The translations under genes were made by a program, and so were the position numbers. The notes under the pieces are model-generated. The model did no database searches. It saw only the letters and a list, made by a program, of their open reading frames with translations, and was not told the DNA's origin. This document shows, in pieces, positions 1-7,837 of a stretch of 64,000 nucleotides of DNA; position 1 is the stretch's first letter; the number at the start of each line of letters is the position of its first letter. Origin of the DNA: Tissierellia bacterium (GTDB lineage Bacteria > Bacillota > Clostridia > Tissierellales > Peptoniphilaceae); the NCBI GenBank assembly GCA_030532305.1, contig JAUNLJ010000003.1, forward strand, positions 55,764-119,763, in the 5' to 3' direction.

Positions 1-885
1 AGGGAGGTCCAGCTGGGCAAGAGCCGGATAGACTTTCAAATCAGGGGGGAAGAGGGGCTCGGTTTTATGGAGGTCAAGGGGGTGACCCTGGAAGAAGATG
101 GCCGGGCCTATTTTCCCGATGCCCCCACAGAAAGGGGCCGAAGGCACCTAGAAGAGCTGACCCAGCTGGCTAAGGAGGGGATAGAGGCCTATGTCTTTTT
201 TGTGGTCCAGCTGGAGAAGGCCTTCCGCTTTTCTCCAAACTGGAAGACAGACCCTGGCTTTTCCCAGGCCCTGGTCCAGGCCCAGGAGGCAGGGGTCCAC
301 ATCCTAGTCTATAATAGCCGAGTAGACAGAGGGCATATTAGGCTTTTAAAGCCCTTGGACTATTTTTTGGGCCCCAAGCTAGAGATAAAAGAAACGGGGG
401 ACCAGGAGGAAGAAGCTGTCTTAGCCATCTATAGGGAGGCCCAGGAAGGCCTTAAAGAGGCGGGAGTTGACCAGTGGCAAAAGGGCTACCCCAACAAGGA
501 GAGTCTAGACCTAGACCGAAAAAAAAACCAGTCCTTTGTCTTTTTAGACCAGGGGGAAGTCCTGGCTACAGCGGCCCTGTGTAGGGGAGAAGAGCCCAGT
601 TACAGGAAGATCCAGGGGGCCTGGGCCCACCAAGAGCCCTATTTGACCATCCACAGAATAGGCCTTAAGCGGGCCTGTTGGGGGAAAAAACAAGGCAGGC
701 GGCTTATGGAGACCATCATAGACTATGCTATGGCCAGGGGGATTTTTTATCTTAGGGTAGACACCCACAAGGACAACCAGAGAATGCGAAGGCTGGTGGA
801 GGCCAGCGGCTTTAGCTATGCCGGTCTTATCCAACTAGAAGATGGCGCCTATCGTTTGGCTTATGAAAGGAAGTTAATAGTATGA
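1..885 (+). CDS. SfsA C-terminal domain fused to GNAT acetyltransferase (5' partial)
   Basis: The reading frame is open from base 1, so the gene starts left of the window. The ATG at 67 lies inside the protein. The first ~115 visible residues match the C-terminal half of SfsA (sugar fermentation stimulation protein, a DNA-binding nuclease-fold protein): SRIDF near base 31, then FMEVKGVTLEEDG and FPDAPTERGRRHL. The remaining ~150 residues form a GNAT N-acetyltransferase with a QWQKGYPN segment, an IHRIGL strand, the acetyl-CoA loop around WGKKQGRRL, and RVDTHKDNQRMRRLVEASGF. No stop separates the two. The gene overlaps cbiA by 4 bases (ATGA), so they are probably co-transcribed. The acetyl acceptor is unknown. 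The fusion is directly visible; the joint role is not inferable. Confidence 0.85.
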   Translation, partial: REVQLGKSRIDFQIRGEEGLGFMEVKGVTLEEDGRAYFPDAPTERGRRHLEELTQLAKEGIEAYVFFVVQLEKAFRFSPNWKTDPGFSQALVQAQEAGVHILVYNSRVDRGHIRLLKPLDYFLGPKLEIKETGDQEEEAVLAIYREAQEGLKEAGVDQWQKGYPNKESLDLDRKKNQSFVFLDQGEVLATAALCRGEEPSYRKIQGAWAHQEPYLTIHRIGLKRACWGKKQGRRLMETIIDYAMARGIFYLRVDTHKDNQRMRRLVEASGFSYAGLIQLEDGAYRLAYERKLIV

Positions 886-2249
886 CAAGTCGGATTCTTA
901 TTTCAGCCTGCCAGTCTAATTCTGGCAAGACAACCCTAACCATGGGGCTCATTAAGGCGGCCCTTTTAATGGGCAAGGAGGTCTGTTCCTTTAAGTCGGG
1001 ACCAGACTACATTGATCCCCTCTTTCACAAGGAGGCCCTAAGGGTGCCCTCCTACAATCTGGACCTTTTTTTAATGGGGGAAGACTATGTAAAGGACCTC
1101 TTAAAGAAAAAGACCCACCAGGCAGATATGACCTTTATTGAAGGGGCCATGGGCTACTATGATGGCATTGGTACCGGGTCACAAGGCTCTGCCTGGGACC
1201 TGGCCAGGACCACAAAAACCCCAAGTATCCTCATCCTAGCACCCAAGGGCCTAGCTGCTTCCCTAGGGGCCATGGTCAAGGGCTACCTGACCTACAAGGA
1301 CCCTTCCATGATTAAGGGCTTTATTTTAAATAAGGTCTCCCCCATGATGTTTTCTTATTATAAAAAGATCATCCAGGAGCTGACGGACATTCCCGTTTTG
1401 GGCTTTTTGCCTAATATAGAGGACATTAGCCTAGAAAGCCGGTATCTGGGCCTTTTAGGGGTGGATGAAATAGAGGATATTGAAGGCAAGATAGATAGGC
1501 TAGGAAGAACCCTTCTGGAAACGGTGGATATGGAGGCCCTATTTGAGATAGGCCGCCAAGCCAAAGACCTAGAGCCAGGAAAATCCTTTAGCTATAAAAA
1601 ACCAGATGGCCAAGTCCTTAAGCTGGGCCTGGCCCAAGATAAGGCCCTGTCTTTTTATTATCCTGACGTCCTAGAAAGCCTAGAAGAGGCCGGATGGGGT
1701 CTGGAGCCCTTTTCCATCCTAGAAGACCCGGCCCTGCCTGAGGGAATATCCGCCCTCTACCTGGGGGGCGGCTATCCCGAGTCCTATGCTGAGGCCATTT
1801 CTAACAACCAGTCTCTTTTAGAAGATATAAAAAACAAATACCAGGAGGGCCTCCCCATCTTAGCAGAGGGAGGCGGCTATATGGTCCTCCAAGAAAGCTA
1901 TAGGGAAGGGGAAAAGACCTATCCCTGGATAGGCCTCTTGCCTGGAGAGGTCCAGCTAACAGACCGACTACAAAACTTTGGCTACGGGAGCTTGTCCTTT
2001 GAAAAAGACCATCTTTTAGGGACCCGAGACAAGCCCATAAAAAGCCACGAATTTCATTACTCAAGGCTAGATAGGGAGGGGGAGGATATCCTGACCCAAA
2101 AACCCCAGTCTAGAAAAAATTGGAAGTCTGGACAGGTGGGGGACCATCTTTTTGCTAGCTACAGTCATTTACATTTAGCCTCAGACCCTGATCTTATGGA
2201 CGCCTTCATAAGCCGGGCCAGGCAATATAAGGGGGAAGAAGATGTCTAA
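882..2249 (+). CDS. cbiA: Cobyrinate a,c-diamide synthase CbiA with Cys-less amidotransferase domain
   Basis: CbiA amidates the a and c carboxylates of cobyrinate (or hydrogenobyrinate) using ATP and, normally, glutamine. The N-terminal dethiobiotin-synthetase-like ATPase domain has the P-loop ACQSNSGKTTL (residues ~9-19), FKSGPDYIDP and EGAMGYYDG. The C-terminal class I glutamine amidotransferase-like domain keeps the oxyanion-loop motif YLGGGYPE and the catalytic-type His (SYSHLH, His429). The nucleophile motif, normally E-C-G-G, reads AEGGGYMVL: Gly330, codon gga at 1869-1871, replaces the Cys. Length (455 aa) is normal and the frame intact, so this does not look like pseudogene decay. The enzyme may use free ammonia. 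It overlaps cobQ by 8 bases. Confidence 0.9.
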   Translation: MTSRILISACQSNSGKTTLTMGLIKAALLMGKEVCSFKSGPDYIDPLFHKEALRVPSYNLDLFLMGEDYVKDLLKKKTHQADMTFIEGAMGYYDGIGTGSQGSAWDLARTTKTPSILILAPKGLAASLGAMVKGYLTYKDPSMIKGFILNKVSPMMFSYYKKIIQELTDIPVLGFLPNIEDISLESRYLGLLGVDEIEDIEGKIDRLGRTLLETVDMEALFEIGRQAKDLEPGKSFSYKKPDGQVLKLGLAQDKALSFYYPDVLESLEEAGWGLEPFSILEDPALPEGISALYLGGGYPESYAEAISNNQSLLEDIKNKYQEGLPILAEGGGYMVLQESYREGEKTYPWIGLLPGEVQLTDRLQNFGYGSLSFEKDHLLGTRDKPIKSHEFHYSRLDREGEDILTQKPQSRKNWKSGQVGDHLFASYSHLHLASDPDLMDAFISRARQYKGEEDV

Positions 2250-3708
2250 AGCACTTATGGTTCTAGGAACCACGTCAGATGCAGGAAAGAGCCTTACTGT
2301 GGCCGCCCTGTGCCGAATTTATAGCAACAGGGGCTACAAGGTGGCTCCTTTTAAGGCCCAAAATATGGGGTCCAACACCTTTATCACCAAGGGAGATTTT
2401 GAAATTAGCCGGGCCCAAGCCGTCCAAGCAGAAGCCGCCCGGATAGAGGCAGACTTTAGGATGAACCCCGTCCTTTTAAAACCCATGGGTGACAGCAAGA
2501 GCCAGGTTGTAGTCAATGGAAGCCACTACAAGGACCTGTCAGCCCAGGACTACTATGAAGAAAAAGAAAAGATCTTTCCCCAGGTCCTAGCCTCCTACCG
2601 GGCCCTAGAGGAAGACTATGATATTATCTTTTTAGAAGGGGCAGGGTCCCCCTCAGAGATCAATTTAAAAGAAGTAGATATAGTCAATATGGGCTTGGCC
2701 AAGGCCCTGGGCGTTCCCTGTATTATTGTGGGTGATATAGATAAGGGGGGCGTTTTTGCCTCCCTAGCCGGAACCCTCCTCCTTTTTGATGAGGAAGAAA
2801 GAGAGCTCACCAAGGGCGTGCTTATCAACAAATTTAGGGGAGACCAGTCCATTCTAGACCCAGGCCTAAGGCAATTAGAAGACATTATCCAAAAGCCAGT
2901 CCTAGGGGTGGTTCCCTATTTGGATGTGGATATAGAAGATGAGGACAGCCTGGCCCAAAGGATGAAGGTCAAAGACCCTAAAAAGGCCCTAGATATTGCC
3001 GTTATTCGCCTACCCCATATTGGTAATTTCACAGACACCCATGTTTTCTCCCTCCACGACTTGGCCTCTGTCCGTTATATTCATAGGGCCAGAGATTTTG
3101 GCCAGCCCGACCTTGTGATTATTCCAGGGAGCCAGAACCTAGAAGAAGACCTCCTTTGGCTTAGGGAAAGTGGCCTAGATGCCAAGCTTAAAAATGCCAG
3201 GGACAAGGGCTGCCCTATTGTGGCCCTAGGCAAGGGCTACCCCATCTTGGCCAAGACCATCCAGGCAGAAAAAAAACTACAAGGTCTGGGCCTTTTAGAC
3301 CTAGACCTGTCCATTGAAGAAAAAAACAAGACCTGGAAAAGGGAAGGGGTCCTAGACCTAAAAGAAGGCCCATGGAAAAAGCTAGACCAGCTAAAAGTTC
3401 AGGGCTACTGGCAAGAAAAAATAGAAAGTCACCTAGGCTCGTCTGCCCAGGCCATTAACTTAAGTGGAGAGACCATAGGAGCCGTCAAGGGAAATGTCCT
3501 AGGGGTCTCCTGCCACGGATTTTTTGACAATAGAGAGGTCCACCAGGCCCTTATGGAGGTCCTGGCCAAGAAAAAAGGCCTAGATCTTAAACCAGGTGAA
3601 GATATAGACCTGGCCGCCTACAAGGACCAGCAATATGAAAAGCTAGCCAGGGGGGTAGAGGCCAGTCTGGACATGGACCTTTTAGACCAAATCCTGGGCC
3701 TAAAATAA
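2242..3708 (+). CDS. cobQ: Cobyric acid synthase CobQ with Cys-less amidotransferase domain
   Basis: CobQ amidates carboxylates b, d, e and g of adenosylcobyrinate a,c-diamide. The N-terminal ATPase half has GTTSDAGKSLTVAALCR (P-loop, residues ~9-25), FKAQNMGSNTF, EGAGSPSEINL and the IDKGGVFASLAGT segment. The C-terminal amidotransferase-like half has LVIIPGSQNLEEDLLWLR and a His in SCHGFFDN (His425). The nucleophile elbow, usually G-I-C-G-G-Y, reads ALGKGYPIL: Gly330 (ggc, 3229-3231) occupies the Cys position, parallel to the change in the adjacent CbiA. Length (488 aa) is normal for CobQ. Its start lies within the end of cbiA. It is the last gene of the corrinoid unit visible here; other B12 genes may lie left of the window. 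Confidence 0.92.
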   Translation: MSKALMVLGTTSDAGKSLTVAALCRIYSNRGYKVAPFKAQNMGSNTFITKGDFEISRAQAVQAEAARIEADFRMNPVLLKPMGDSKSQVVVNGSHYKDLSAQDYYEEKEKIFPQVLASYRALEEDYDIIFLEGAGSPSEINLKEVDIVNMGLAKALGVPCIIVGDIDKGGVFASLAGTLLLFDEEERELTKGVLINKFRGDQSILDPGLRQLEDIIQKPVLGVVPYLDVDIEDEDSLAQRMKVKDPKKALDIAVIRLPHIGNFTDTHVFSLHDLASVRYIHRARDFGQPDLVIIPGSQNLEEDLLWLRESGLDAKLKNARDKGCPIVALGKGYPILAKTIQAEKKLQGLGLLDLDLSIEEKNKTWKREGVLDLKEGPWKKLDQLKVQGYWQEKIESHLGSSAQAINLSGETIGAVKGNVLGVSCHGFFDNREVHQALMEVLAKKKGLDLKPGEDIDLAAYKDQQYEKLARGVEASLDMDLLDQILGLK

Positions 3709-3849
3709 TTCGGGACTTTTTAAACGCGTTACAAAAAAGAAAATTTTTTAGAGCCAAGGGACAAATGCATTTAATTTATAAAGCCCCCCTTGCCCCTTTA
3801 AGAATTAGCCAGCAAAAAAGAGATCTTAAAAGGATAATTTAGGAGTAAA

Positions 3850-3893
3850 AAAAGCTAAAAATGCAAAAATAAATTTATGTATTTTTAGCTTTT
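3850..3893 (+). terminator. Hairpin with 13-bp perfect stem downstream of cobQ
   Basis: AAAAGCTAAAAAT (3850-3862) is the exact reverse complement of ATTTTTAGCTTTT (3881-3893), with an 18-base loop. The arms are A/T-rich with A-runs before and T-runs within, so it could terminate in either direction. The stem is weak in GC and the distance from the cobQ stop (about 140 bases) is long. Confidence 0.45.
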
Positions 3894-4010
3894 AAAAAAG
3901 AAAAGATCTTATACTAAGGAAAAGAGTGTAAATCAATAGATTTACCTAAAGAATCTGGCAAATAACTATATTCTAATATAGATATTATCAAATAAGAAAC
4001 AAAAGATAAC

Positions 4011-4039
4011 TTTACCTTGCAAGTCTTTTATACTATAAT
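4011..4039 (+). promoter_or_regulatory. Probable sigma-A promoter of the opp operon
   Basis: A perfect -10 box TATAAT lies at 4034-4039, with TTTACC at 4011-4016 as the -35 candidate at 17-base spacing. It sits about 84 bases upstream of the oppA start. The -35 match is only partial. Confidence 0.55.
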
Positions 4040-4122
4040 AGATACAACATCGACCCAGAAAAACACTTTACCAAATTAAAGAAGAGGAGTATGGGTGATG
4101 AAATAAGGAAAGGGGAACATTC

Positions 4123-5802
4123 ATGAAGAACAAAAAAGTCAAACTTTTGTCATTGATGCTAGCCCTAGTATTAGTACTAACTGCTTGTGGCGGAAACGCT
4201 CCAGCCAACAACGGTGCTGCTAATAATGGTGGAAACGAAGCTGCAGAAACAACCAGCGATAGCGGAGACAAAAAGATCTTAAGAACAAACAACAGTTCAG
4301 AACCAGGCTCTCTAGACCCTGCACTAGCTACAGGAACTCACGAATCTTGGATTCTTGAACACACTTTCCAAGGCTTAATGCAATACAATGACGCCGGGGA
4401 AATTGTTGAAGGCGCTGCTGAATCCTACGAAATCAGTGAGGATGGCTTAACCTACACCTTCACCTTGAAAGATGGACTAACCTGGTCCAATGGTGACCCA
4501 GTAGTAGCTGGCGACTTTGAATATGCCTGGAAGAGAGTTTGTGATCCAGACCTAGCTGCTGACTACTCCTACCAAATTGCTGACTATGTAGTGGGTGGAC
4601 AAGAAGCCCTTGATGGAGAAGGATCCCTAGACGATATTGGCGTTAAAGCTCTAGATGACAAGACTCTAGAAGTTCAGTTAAAGAGCGCAACTCCTTATTT
4701 CCTAGGCCTAACTGCCTTCTACACACTTTACCCTGTACCCTCTGAAATTGTTAAAGAAAACCCCGACTGGGCAAAAGATCCTAACACAACAGAACTTGTG
4801 TCTAACGGTGCTTTCAAAGTAACTAAGTGGGACCACAACGATAAGATTGTTCTTGAAAAGAACGAAAACTACCTATATGCTGATGAAGTTAAGCTTGATG
4901 GTATCGAACTAGACATTATCGAAGACCAAAATACAGCTTACTCCAAGTACCAAGCTGGAGAATACGACCTACTTGTTTCTCCTCCAACAGCTGTTATAGC
5001 TGAAGGCCTAGCTCAAGAAAATGAAGAGCTAATCATTGGTGACGATATAGGAACCTACTATTTCGAATTTAATACTGAAAAACAACCTTTCAACAATGCT
5101 AAGGTTCGTCAAGCCTTCTCAATGGCTTTAAACCGTAAAGTCATCGTTGAAAATGTAACTCAAGGTGGACAACCTGTTGCTACAGGTATGGTGCCCTATG
5201 GTCTTTTAGATGATACTGGCGCAGACTTTGCAGAATCTCAAGGGGAACTTATCAAAGAAGACCTTGAAGGGGCTAAGGCCTTACTAGAAGAAGGTCTAGC
5301 TGAAGAAAACATGACTATTGATGACCTTCAAAAAGTCGTTCTTTCTTACAACACAGATGAAAATCACAGAAAGATCGCAGAAGCTGTTCAAGAAATGTGG
5401 AAACAAGGTCTAGGCGTTGAAATTGGTCTAGAAAATATGGAATTCCAAGTTCTTCTTGACAACAGATCTGAAGGAAACTTCAATATAGCTCGTGCTGGCT
5501 GGATGGGCGACTATGCAGATCCAAACACCATGCTTGACATTTTCATGAGCAAGAACCCACACAACGATTCTCGCTATGCTAACGAAGAGTTTGATGCATT
5601 AATGGCTAAGGCTAAGAGCTCCTCTGATCCTAAGGAACGGATGGATGCCATGAAGGAAGCAGAAAAAATTCTTATGGAAGACCTTCCAATTATTCCTGTT
5701 TACTTCTACAACCAAGCACGTCTTGAAAAGCCTTATCTAACAGGGGTTTATAAGAACATCTTATCCTACCCAACCATGATCTACGCAGACTTGGAAAAAT
5801 AA
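4123..5802 (+). CDS. oppA: Oligopeptide ABC transporter substrate-binding lipoprotein OppA
   Basis: Extracytoplasmic peptide-binding protein of SBP family 5 that delivers peptides to OppBCDF. It has a lipoprotein signal: basic N-terminus KNKKVK, hydrophobic core LLSLMLALVLVL and lipobox LTAC with Cys at ~residue 22, followed by a low-complexity Asn/Ala/Gly linker. The mature domain shows family-5 features: SSEPGSLDPALATG near the start, LTYTFTLKDGLTWSNGDPV, and ADPNTMLDIF near the C-terminus. 559 aa is typical. The ATG at 4123 follows an AAAGGGGAAC ribosome binding site. Codon choice (many GAA, AAC, ACT and CTT) differs from the surrounding AGG/GCC-rich genes, suggesting high expression. Confidence 0.95.
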   Translation: MKNKKVKLLSLMLALVLVLTACGGNAPANNGAANNGGNEAAETTSDSGDKKILRTNNSSEPGSLDPALATGTHESWILEHTFQGLMQYNDAGEIVEGAAESYEISEDGLTYTFTLKDGLTWSNGDPVVAGDFEYAWKRVCDPDLAADYSYQIADYVVGGQEALDGEGSLDDIGVKALDDKTLEVQLKSATPYFLGLTAFYTLYPVPSEIVKENPDWAKDPNTTELVSNGAFKVTKWDHNDKIVLEKNENYLYADEVKLDGIELDIIEDQNTAYSKYQAGEYDLLVSPPTAVIAEGLAQENEELIIGDDIGTYYFEFNTEKQPFNNAKVRQAFSMALNRKVIVENVTQGGQPVATGMVPYGLLDDTGADFAESQGELIKEDLEGAKALLEEGLAEENMTIDDLQKVVLSYNTDENHRKIAEAVQEMWKQGLGVEIGLENMEFQVLLDNRSEGNFNIARAGWMGDYADPNTMLDIFMSKNPHNDSRYANEEFDALMAKAKSSSDPKERMDAMKEAEKILMEDLPIIPVYFYNQARLEKPYLTGVYKNILSYPTMIYADLEK

Positions 5803-5824
5803 GCAGATTCTTTTAATTAAATAA

Positions 5825-5870
5825 GAATAATAACAGAGAATCGATAGCTATCGATTCTCTGTTATTGTTC
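5825..5870. repeat. Long perfect palindrome between oppA and oppB
   Basis: Bases 5829-5847 and 5848-5866 are exact reverse complements (38-base perfect palindrome), and the pairing extends to 5825-5870 with one G-T pair. Such a strong stem-loop after the binding-protein gene fits an mRNA-stabilising or partial-termination element that keeps oppA transcript above oppBCDF. There is no clean T-tract immediately after it, so full termination is unlikely. Confidence 0.75.
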
Positions 5871-5948
5871 ATCATGAATGGAACTCTTTTAGTTTTCTTG
5901 CACAAAGTATGTCTAGGGCCAGGCCCTTGCAGATAGAAAGGAAGTAGC

Positions 5949-6878
5949 ATGAAACGTTTTGTAACAAAAAGATTACTCATGTCTGTTTTGACCCTCTGGG
6001 TAATCATTACTATTACATTCTTCATGATGCATTCTATTCCAGGTAACCCCTTTGCCAAGGAAGGAAGAATGCCACAGAGTGTATATGAAAACCTTCAAGC
6101 TAAGTATGGTTTAGATAAACCCCTTGGCGAACAATATGTAATTTACTTAAAAAATGTCTTAAAAGGCGATCTAGGCGAATCCATGAAGTCTAAGACAGAA
6201 ACGGTTAACGATATGATCGGTAGGGGGGCCCCTATCTCTTTTAGGATCGGTCTTCAGGCCTTTGTTTTCTCCATTATTATAGGGCCAACCCTAGGGAGTA
6301 TTGCGGCCCTCTACCAAAACAAGTGGCCAGACTACCTGACCATGATCTTGGCCCTTATAGGGATTTCAGTACCTAGTTTTGTTTTTGCCTCTCTCTTGAT
6401 CCAGTTTGTAGCCATGAAGGTGGCCTGGATACCCATTTCTTGGGGAGATGGCTGGGTCCATACGCTGCTTCCCACCCTATCTATAGCCCTTATGCCAACG
6501 GCCTCTAGTGCCAGATTGATGCGGTCTTCTATGTTGGAAGTATTAGGTCAAGACTATATTAAGACGGCCAAGTCCAAGGGGATTGCCCGTCTAGGTGTTA
6601 TCATGAAACACGCTGTAAGAAATGCCATTCTTCCCATTGTTTCATCTATGGGGACCACCCTGTCTGGTCTTCTAACAGGGTCTTTTGTTATTGAAAAGAT
6701 CTTTGGGATCCCAGGTCTAGGCAACTTCTTTGTCACCTCCATTAATAACCGGGACTACACCCTGATTATGGGGACCACGATTTTCTATTCTGTTGTACTC
6801 ATTATCCTACTACTGGTTGTTGATATTTTATATGTTCTTATTGACCCAAGGATAAAGCTTTCAGGAGGTGATAACTAA
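5949..6878 (+). CDS. oppB: Oligopeptide ABC transporter permease OppB
   Basis: Inner-membrane permease of the Dpp/Opp family. It begins KRFVTKRLLMSVLTLWVIITITFF, a short basic cytoplasmic tail leading into the first membrane helix, followed by the family segment MHSIPGNPF. The ABC-contacting EAA loop reads EVLGQDYIKTAKSKGI (residues ~198-213), and the C-terminus has LIDPRIKL. 309 aa is normal. The ribosome binding site is GAAAGGAAG before ATG 5949. The stop overlaps the oppC start (TAATG). Confidence 0.95.
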   Translation: MKRFVTKRLLMSVLTLWVIITITFFMMHSIPGNPFAKEGRMPQSVYENLQAKYGLDKPLGEQYVIYLKNVLKGDLGESMKSKTETVNDMIGRGAPISFRIGLQAFVFSIIIGPTLGSIAALYQNKWPDYLTMILALIGISVPSFVFASLLIQFVAMKVAWIPISWGDGWVHTLLPTLSIALMPTASSARLMRSSMLEVLGQDYIKTAKSKGIARLGVIMKHAVRNAILPIVSSMGTTLSGLLTGSFVIEKIFGIPGLGNFFVTSINNRDYTLIMGTTIFYSVVLIILLLVVDILYVLIDPRIKLSGGDN

Positions 6879-7831
6879 TGGGAGAAAGGATAAATCCAAC
6901 ATTAAAGACCATTGATCCAAAGCTCTTTAAACCGGTGCCTCATGACGACAACAAGGAAAGAATTACCCGTCCAACCATTGGTTATTGGGCAGATGTTTTT
7001 AGACGACTTAAACAAAATAAATTGGCTATGCTAGGCCTAATTGTTATCATCTTGCTTCTTATTGTGGCCTTTGTAGGGCCTAGCCTAGTAGGCCATGACT
7101 ATTCCACTCAAGATTGGCAAAATATCAATGTTCGTCCCAACGACCAGTATGTCTTTGGGACAGACGACCTGGGCCGTGACCTATTTACTCGTGTTTGTTA
7201 CGGGATCCGTTACTCCCTACTTATTGGGATTTTGGCTGCAGCCATGGACTTTATCATAGGGGTAACCTATGGAGGGATTGCTGGGATGGCCTCTAGTCGG
7301 GTAGATAACATTATGATGAGAATTGCAGAAGTTGTCTATGCCATTCCCTATATGCTCATTGTTATCCTTATTTCAGTAACCTTCTCTGGGGAACAGGGAG
7401 CCAGTCTATTGACCCTGGTTTTTGCCATGAGTATTACGGGCTGGGTGCCTATGGCCATCCTAGTTCGTGGTCAGGTACTACAGCTTAGGGAAAGTGAATA
7501 TTCCCTAGCGGCGCGCTCTCTAGGTGGGGACAAGACCTATATCTTGACCCGTCATATTATTCCAAATACCCTGGGACCCATCTTGGTTAATGTCACCCTA
7601 TCTGTACCTAGGGCCATCTTCTCTGAAGCAACCCTAAGCTTTATGAGTTTAGGTTTACAACCTCCCCAACCTTCACTGGGGGTTTTGTGTAACAATGCTT
7701 TAGGCGTTCTTGGGATTAACCTCTATTATCAATTGTTCTTCCCAGCCCTGGCTATTTCTCTAATCATGTTTTCCTTTAACGTTTTGGGAGATGGCTTAAG
7801 AGATGCCTTGGATCCCAGACTTAGAAAGTAG
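6878..7831 (+). CDS. oppC: Oligopeptide ABC transporter permease OppC
   Basis: Second permease subunit, partner of OppB. It has an N-terminal cytoplasmic tail of ~50 residues, the first helix around LAMLGLIVIILLLIVAFVG, the family signature FGTDDLGRDLFTRVCYG, and an EAA-type loop RESEYSLAARSLGG. It ends LGDGLRDALDPRLRK, the usual OppC/DppC terminus. 317 aa. The start overlaps the oppB stop and is preceded by AGGAGGTGATAAC inside oppB, implying translational coupling. Confidence 0.95.
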   Translation: MGERINPTLKTIDPKLFKPVPHDDNKERITRPTIGYWADVFRRLKQNKLAMLGLIVIILLLIVAFVGPSLVGHDYSTQDWQNINVRPNDQYVFGTDDLGRDLFTRVCYGIRYSLLIGILAAAMDFIIGVTYGGIAGMASSRVDNIMMRIAEVVYAIPYMLIVILISVTFSGEQGASLLTLVFAMSITGWVPMAILVRGQVLQLRESEYSLAARSLGGDKTYILTRHIIPNTLGPILVNVTLSVPRAIFSEATLSFMSLGLQPPQPSLGVLCNNALGVLGINLYYQLFFPALAISLIMFSFNVLGDGLRDALDPRLRK

Positions 7832-7837
7832 GTAATC

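Larger units (their letters stand above)
3709..4122. other. AT-rich intergenic region between cobQ and oppA
   Basis: This 414-base gene-free stretch is clearly more AT-rich than its surroundings. It holds a 13-bp inverted repeat at 3850-3893 (probable terminator) and a probable promoter for oppA at 4011-4039. I see no riboswitch consensus and no credible small ORF with a well-spaced ribosome binding site. Confidence 0.6.

Noticed and set aside
1..3708. CbiA/CobQ as pseudogenes
   Set aside because: Both frames are full length with intact ATP-binding motifs and domain order; only the nucleophile differs, and in the same way, which is more consistent with altered chemistry than decay.
4091..4124. 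Possible 11-codon ORF just before oppA
   Set aside because: The GAGGAG lies one base from its ATG, and the ORF overlaps the true oppA ribosome binding site and start.
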